Assembly (NCBI GenBank): GCA_024275555.1
Contig: JAJRYW010000203.1
Coordinates: 1-8,170 of the forward strand
Source: Calditrichota bacterium
GTDB taxonomy: Bacteria > Calditrichota > Calditrichia > RBG-13-44-9 > J075
Length of the DNA: 8,170 nt
Direction of reading: 5' to 3'
The translations under genes and the position numbers were made by a program. Below, one piece after another: positions 5,493-8,170 of this stretch (position 1 is the first letter of the stretch; every line of letters starts with the position of its first letter). The notes beneath the pieces were generated by a model, which did not search any database, was not told the origin of the DNA, and saw nothing but the letters and a program-made list of their open reading frames with translations.

Positions 5493-5778
5493 GAAAGCAA
5501 TCCGGTATGATCGTGAAACCGGAATACCTGGCTGTGTTTCTATTTCGATTTCTAACTCACTAACTCATGTTACGCAATTTTGCCGCCGAGACGCAGAGGT
5601 CGCAGAGATTCTTAAAAAGAGAGTTAAAAAACTTGAATTGCATTTGACAATTTAAAGACAATAAAAATGTTTAGTTAGACAGAGCTTTATATTTAATTGT
5701 TTCTCGGGGTTCCCTGTGGCTCAACAGCAAAAAATTGGTAAGCGCGTAACTTCAGTCACTAACTAAGGAGAATATTTA
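5493..5778. other. Intergenic gap before the DUF2231 gene
   Basis: This 286-bp gap has no credible gene. Besides the CGCAGAG repeat it holds TTGACA at 5644-5649 with no convincing -10 box, and TCACTAACT both at 5557-5565 and 5756-5764. Neither the sigma-54-like motif nor the upstream site of the other promoters occurs here. No intrinsic terminator is visible after the barrel gene. Confidence 0.5.
5580..5610. repeat. Short CGCAGAG-type dispersed repeat
   Basis: The segment GCCGAGACGCAGAGGTCGCAGAGA (given here only by its key units, GACGCAGAG and GTCGCAGAG, period nine) resembles a short intergenic repeat that I recall from many unrelated bacterial genomes, often as a degraded string. It is a single short instance here. 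Confidence 0.45.
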
Positions 5779-6852
5779 ATGGTACTACTACCCGATTGGG
5801 CTCCCTCCATTCATCCGATGATCATTCACTTTCCGATTGTCCTTTTAATGGTAGCCCTGCTCACAGATTTGCTGGGAATCGTTCTGAAAAAGACGAGTTG
5901 GTTGCCGACGGCAGCCAGCCTTTTATATATATTGGGAGCGCTCTCTCTTGTGGCAGCGTATATCACCGGTCGCGAGGCCGGTGATGCCGCTGTCATTCCA
6001 TCTTTCGCCCATTCGACGCTCTCGGAACACGCCGATTTAGCCTTATACACCTTGTGGTACTTCGGATTATACGGTATTATGAGATTGGCCTTATTCTTTG
6101 TTCAATTTAAAGCCCGGCCGGCAATTCCCATCATTCTGGCGGTTGTCAGTGCAATTGGAATAGGAATCCTCTTCCAGACCGCCGAACGCGGCGCAGAACT
6201 GGTCTACCGCCACGGGGTTGGCGTCCGTGCTGCCGACCAGGCCCGCGAAGAATTGCAACAGAAAGAAATCGAGATGGAAGCGCTGGCCCGGGGAGGAATT
6301 TCCGAACAGGAAGACGGCTCCTGGAGTTGGACCCCTCGCGAAGGGGCGGAAATTGTCTTCCGGCGCCAGTTTAACTTTCTGACCGGCAAACCGGATTTAA
6401 TCAACACCCAATTGGTGAACGACGAAAACGCAAAAGAAGCGCTGGCCCTGATTCTGCAGAACGACGCGGTTCTGTTTACCGCCGGCCCGCCGTTAGGCAA
6501 TGTGCAGGCGGAGGTCCGATTCAATGCCGACAACTTTAAAGGCGCAGTAATGCTGGTTCACCATGTGCAGGACGCCCAAAACTATGATTTCATCAGCCTG
6601 GAAAACGGGAACCTGGTATTAGGACGGGTAACCGATGGAAAGGCGGAGGTGGAAGACCGGGACGCCGCCCCGGCCGCCGGCTGGGTCACCATGCGAGCCG
6701 TCAGCAACGGCAGTCACTATCGCGGCTACCTGGGCGATAAACTGATCACCCACGGGCATGGCGACGCGCTACCTCCCGGAAAAGTCGGCTTGTATTTGAA
6801 GGGCAGCGGAAAAATACTCCTGGAAAAAATCGACGTTGAGTCTTTAAAGTAA
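5779..6852 (+). CDS. DUF2231 membrane protein with C-terminal LamG/DUF1080-like domain
   Basis: The 357-residue product has an N-terminal DUF2231-type membrane domain (about 8-150) with four membrane segments (about 15-35, 45-62, 88-108 and 114-132). Typical family marks are IHPMIIHFP (11-19, His12 and His17), His78 and His84 around the second loop, and GAELVYRHGVGV (138-149, His145). These conserved His suggest haem or metal binding in this family, which is unproven. A coiled-coil-like linker (151-172, rich in Glu and Gln) leads to a beta-rich domain (about 195-357) resembling concanavalin/LamG or DUF1080 folds, with DNYDFISLENGNLVLGRV-like strands and GKVGLYLKGSG near the end. Most DUF2231 proteins are only the membrane part, so this is a fusion. 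AAGGAG at 5765-5770 supports the start. The C-terminal domain probably faces the periplasm. Confidence 0.8.
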   Translation: MVLLPDWAPSIHPMIIHFPIVLLMVALLTDLLGIVLKKTSWLPTAASLLYILGALSLVAAYITGREAGDAAVIPSFAHSTLSEHADLALYTLWYFGLYGIMRLALFFVQFKARPAIPIILAVVSAIGIGILFQTAERGAELVYRHGVGVRAADQAREELQQKEIEMEALARGGISEQEDGSWSWTPREGAEIVFRRQFNFLTGKPDLINTQLVNDENAKEALALILQNDAVLFTAGPPLGNVQAEVRFNADNFKGAVMLVHHVQDAQNYDFISLENGNLVLGRVTDGKAEVEDRDAAPAAGWVTMRAVSNGSHYRGYLGDKLITHGHGDALPPGKVGLYLKGSGKILLEKIDVESLK

Positions 6853-6879
6853 GATAACGGCTCGTTAACAAATCAACCT

Positions 6880-6913
6880 ATGCATCCCCGGGCAACCGGG
6901 TTCGGGGATGTAT
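6880..6913. terminator. Hairpin after the DUF2231 gene
   Basis: An 11-bp stem with one G-T pair (6880-6890 with 6903-6913, core CATCCCCG/CGGGGATG) encloses a 12-nt loop. An alternative inner pairing, CCCGG/CCGGG, exists. It sits 27 nt after the stop codon, where a terminator would be expected, but no T-run follows on either strand, so termination is uncertain. Confidence 0.4.
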
Positions 6914-6983
6914 TCATAAATGTATACGGGATAACCGGTATCAGATTACATCGCACAACTTCCTAAAACGGGCTAAGGTTATT

Positions 6984-7958
6984 ATGGCGCTAAGACAATT
7001 ACTGTTGATTTTTATACTGCTGCTGGTGTACCCCTCGCTTTCCCAGCCCCTTCAATTCCCGCGGGATGAAGGGAAACATAAAGGGGTGGATTTTGAAAGC
7101 TGGGTGGTTTTCTCTCATGTAAACACCAGCGACAGCAGCCGCTTCGGGATTGCCCTGTTCTTTTTTACCGGCAAGGTGATCGGGCTGAAAGCCAGCGGCG
7201 TCTTTGTAGTAGTAGCGGATGAAAAAAACCAGGTTTATCAAAACTACAAGAAGATCCAGTATCCGATTATTAACCGGGCTACCCACACCCGGGGGCGGCT
7301 GTATGAAAAGTACGGGAAAAATATCCTGGAGCGGAAAACTTCCGACAGCCCCTACCTCATCACCATTGACATGAAAGAACTGAAGCTTTCCCTGGAGCTG
7401 AACCCGCTTAAAGGCCCGGTCGATTTAGGGCAGTTGCCGGTGGGCGAAGAACGCTACAACCGCTTTTACGCGGTCCCGCGGGGAGAAGTAAAGGTAAATA
7501 TGAATTACCGGGGAGAAGATTATTCATTAGAAGGAATCGGCATCTTTCAGCATCAGTGGGGAGATTCTCCGCAGAAGGACGCCGCCAGCAGTCTATTTGC
7601 ACTTCATTTCCAAAACTCCTGGGATGTGCTGGTTTATTACAGCGACGCCTTTCCCACCATCAACATGCTGGTCATCTCCCGGGAGAACGGCGACACCACT
7701 CTGTTGAAAAATTTCAGCGCCCGCTCCGACACCGTTCTAACCTCCGCCAGCGAGCCGGTTCGGGTGGCCATGGCCTGGGAAATCGAATCGCCTCAAAAAA
7801 ATGTACGCCTGCGAATGATGCCCACCTTTGACGGGCAGGAGATAAATCTCCTGGGCCTGCCCTACTGGCTGGCGCGCTGCCGGGTAGAAGGCAGCGCCGG
7901 AGATCATTCCCTTAACGGAAAGGGTTATGTGTTTATCCGGAACTGGCTCAGTAAATAG
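6984..7958 (+). CDS. Exported AttH/CrtC-like lipocalin-fold protein
   Basis: The 324-residue product has a signal peptide (about 1-20, ending PSLSQ). Just after it, FPRDEGKH at 25-32 and DFESWVVFSHVN at 36-47 match the opening of the AttH/CrtC hydratase-like family, where the motif is normally FPRDxGxH followed by EWWY. The second family motif, normally GxxWMDHEWG, appears as GIGIFQHQWGD at 184-194. The Asp and Glu of the usual DxEW core are both replaced by Gln, and EWWY is ESWVV. Family members include carotenoid 1,2-hydratase, but no carotenoid genes are nearby, and the altered key residues argue against calling it CrtC. AAGG at 6975-6978, five bases before ATG, supports the start. A periplasmic lipid- or hydrophobic-ligand-binding protein is the safest description. 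Confidence 0.7.
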   Translation: MALRQLLLIFILLLVYPSLSQPLQFPRDEGKHKGVDFESWVVFSHVNTSDSSRFGIALFFFTGKVIGLKASGVFVVVADEKNQVYQNYKKIQYPIINRATHTRGRLYEKYGKNILERKTSDSPYLITIDMKELKLSLELNPLKGPVDLGQLPVGEERYNRFYAVPRGEVKVNMNYRGEDYSLEGIGIFQHQWGDSPQKDAASSLFALHFQNSWDVLVYYSDAFPTINMLVISRENGDTTLLKNFSARSDTVLTSASEPVRVAMAWEIESPQKNVRLRMMPTFDGQEINLLGLPYWLARCRVEGSAGDHSLNGKGYVFIRNWLSK

Positions 7959-8022
7959 CTGGAACCGGACAAGACAACTAATAGACCTTATTACAAACTA
8001 AGTTTATATTACTACATAACTT

Positions 8023-8170
8023 ATGTCATTTTCCCGGGGCGCATGTCAAATTGCACAATGGAAAGCCGTTAAAACGGCTATGTAATAATTTCTTTCTCAT
8101 TAACACCGGGCTTAAGCCCGGTGTTAATGACATCTTGCAGCGATCATTTAACCGTTTCAACGGTTTTTAA
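8023..8170. repeat. MITE-like foldback repeat, copy 2 (left half, centre, part of right half)
   Basis: The left terminal inverted repeat (8023-8053, containing GGGGCGCATGTCAAATTG) is followed by a 7-bp hairpin (8064-8070 with 8073-8079, AGCCGTT/AACGGCT), then the central palindrome (8096-8131, perfect over 34 bp), then the right-hand hairpin (8150-8165) as the window ends. From 8096 on it matches positions 1-75 except at 8131 (C, versus G at 36). Together with copy 1 it implies an element of about 195 bp. Confidence 0.8.

Noticed and set aside
5449..5655. A 68-residue open frame after the barrel gene
   Set aside because: It starts inside the barrel gene, has no ribosome site, and much of it translates the CGCAGAG repeat.
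1..8170. Circular replicon suggested by matching ends
   Set aside because: The 75-bp end match has a mismatch (36 versus 8131), and both copies belong to a dispersed repeat-like element. This fits a segment lying between, or broken at, two repeat copies better than an exact circular overlap; circularity cannot be fully excluded.
1..8170. CRISPR arrays, tRNA or rRNA genes
   Set aside because: I saw no regularly spaced direct repeats and no cloverleaf or ribosomal RNA signature on either strand.

Overview
This window looks like a piece of a Gram-negative bacterial chromosome, with all recognisable genes on the + strand. The envelope is clearly diderm: there is a PorV-like outer-membrane beta-barrel ending in a C-terminal Phe, a lipobox lipoprotein, and several exported proteins. 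The PorV-type barrel, a SHOCT protein, a DUF2231 membrane protein and an AttH/CrtC-like protein together suggest the FCB side of the tree (Calditrichota, Ignavibacteria or a relative). That placement is inference only; no rRNA or other marker gene is present.

Layout: 1-122 is half of a palindromic, MITE-like repeat. 486-956 encodes a small membrane protein with an HEFGH metal-binding motif. 1257-1475 and 1497-1919 form an operon of a SHOCT membrane protein and an extremely Met-rich secreted protein, closed by a terminator at 1941-1980. 2017-2457 encodes a small TPR-like lipoprotein. 2518-2616 can fold into several hairpins and lies ahead of an MFS exporter gene (2670-3944, TTG start). 4141-4467 encodes an HMA-fold protein with one of its two metal-binding Cys replaced, followed by a PorV-like barrel gene (4518-5492). 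After a gap carrying a short CGCAGAG repeat come a DUF2231 membrane protein with a C-terminal extracytoplasmic domain (5779-6852) and an exported AttH/CrtC lipocalin-like protein (6984-7958). A second copy of the terminal repeat occupies 8023-8170.

The main discovery is regulatory. Three intergenic regions, ahead of the HEFGH gene, the SHOCT/Met-rich operon and the HMA gene, each contain a TGGCAY-N5-TTGA motif with the exact -24/-12 geometry of a sigma-54 promoter. Each also carries a copy of one upstream site, consensus TTGTAGAATATTCTACAA, whose proximal copy is centred 120-123 bp upstream of the predicted transcription start. In two promoters a second copy lies exactly 23 bp further upstream. 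This is the architecture of an enhancer-binding-protein-controlled sigma-54 regulon. Its targets include a Met/His-rich secreted protein and an HMA-like protein, so I infer an envelope metal (probably copper or zinc) stress response. The activator is not in the window.

The second discovery is the terminal repeat. Combining the two partial copies reconstructs an element of about 195 bp: a perfect 36-bp central palindrome, a hairpin on each side, and outer inverted repeats (CAATTTGNCATGCGCCCC and its complement). The two copies are in the same orientation and bracket all the genes.
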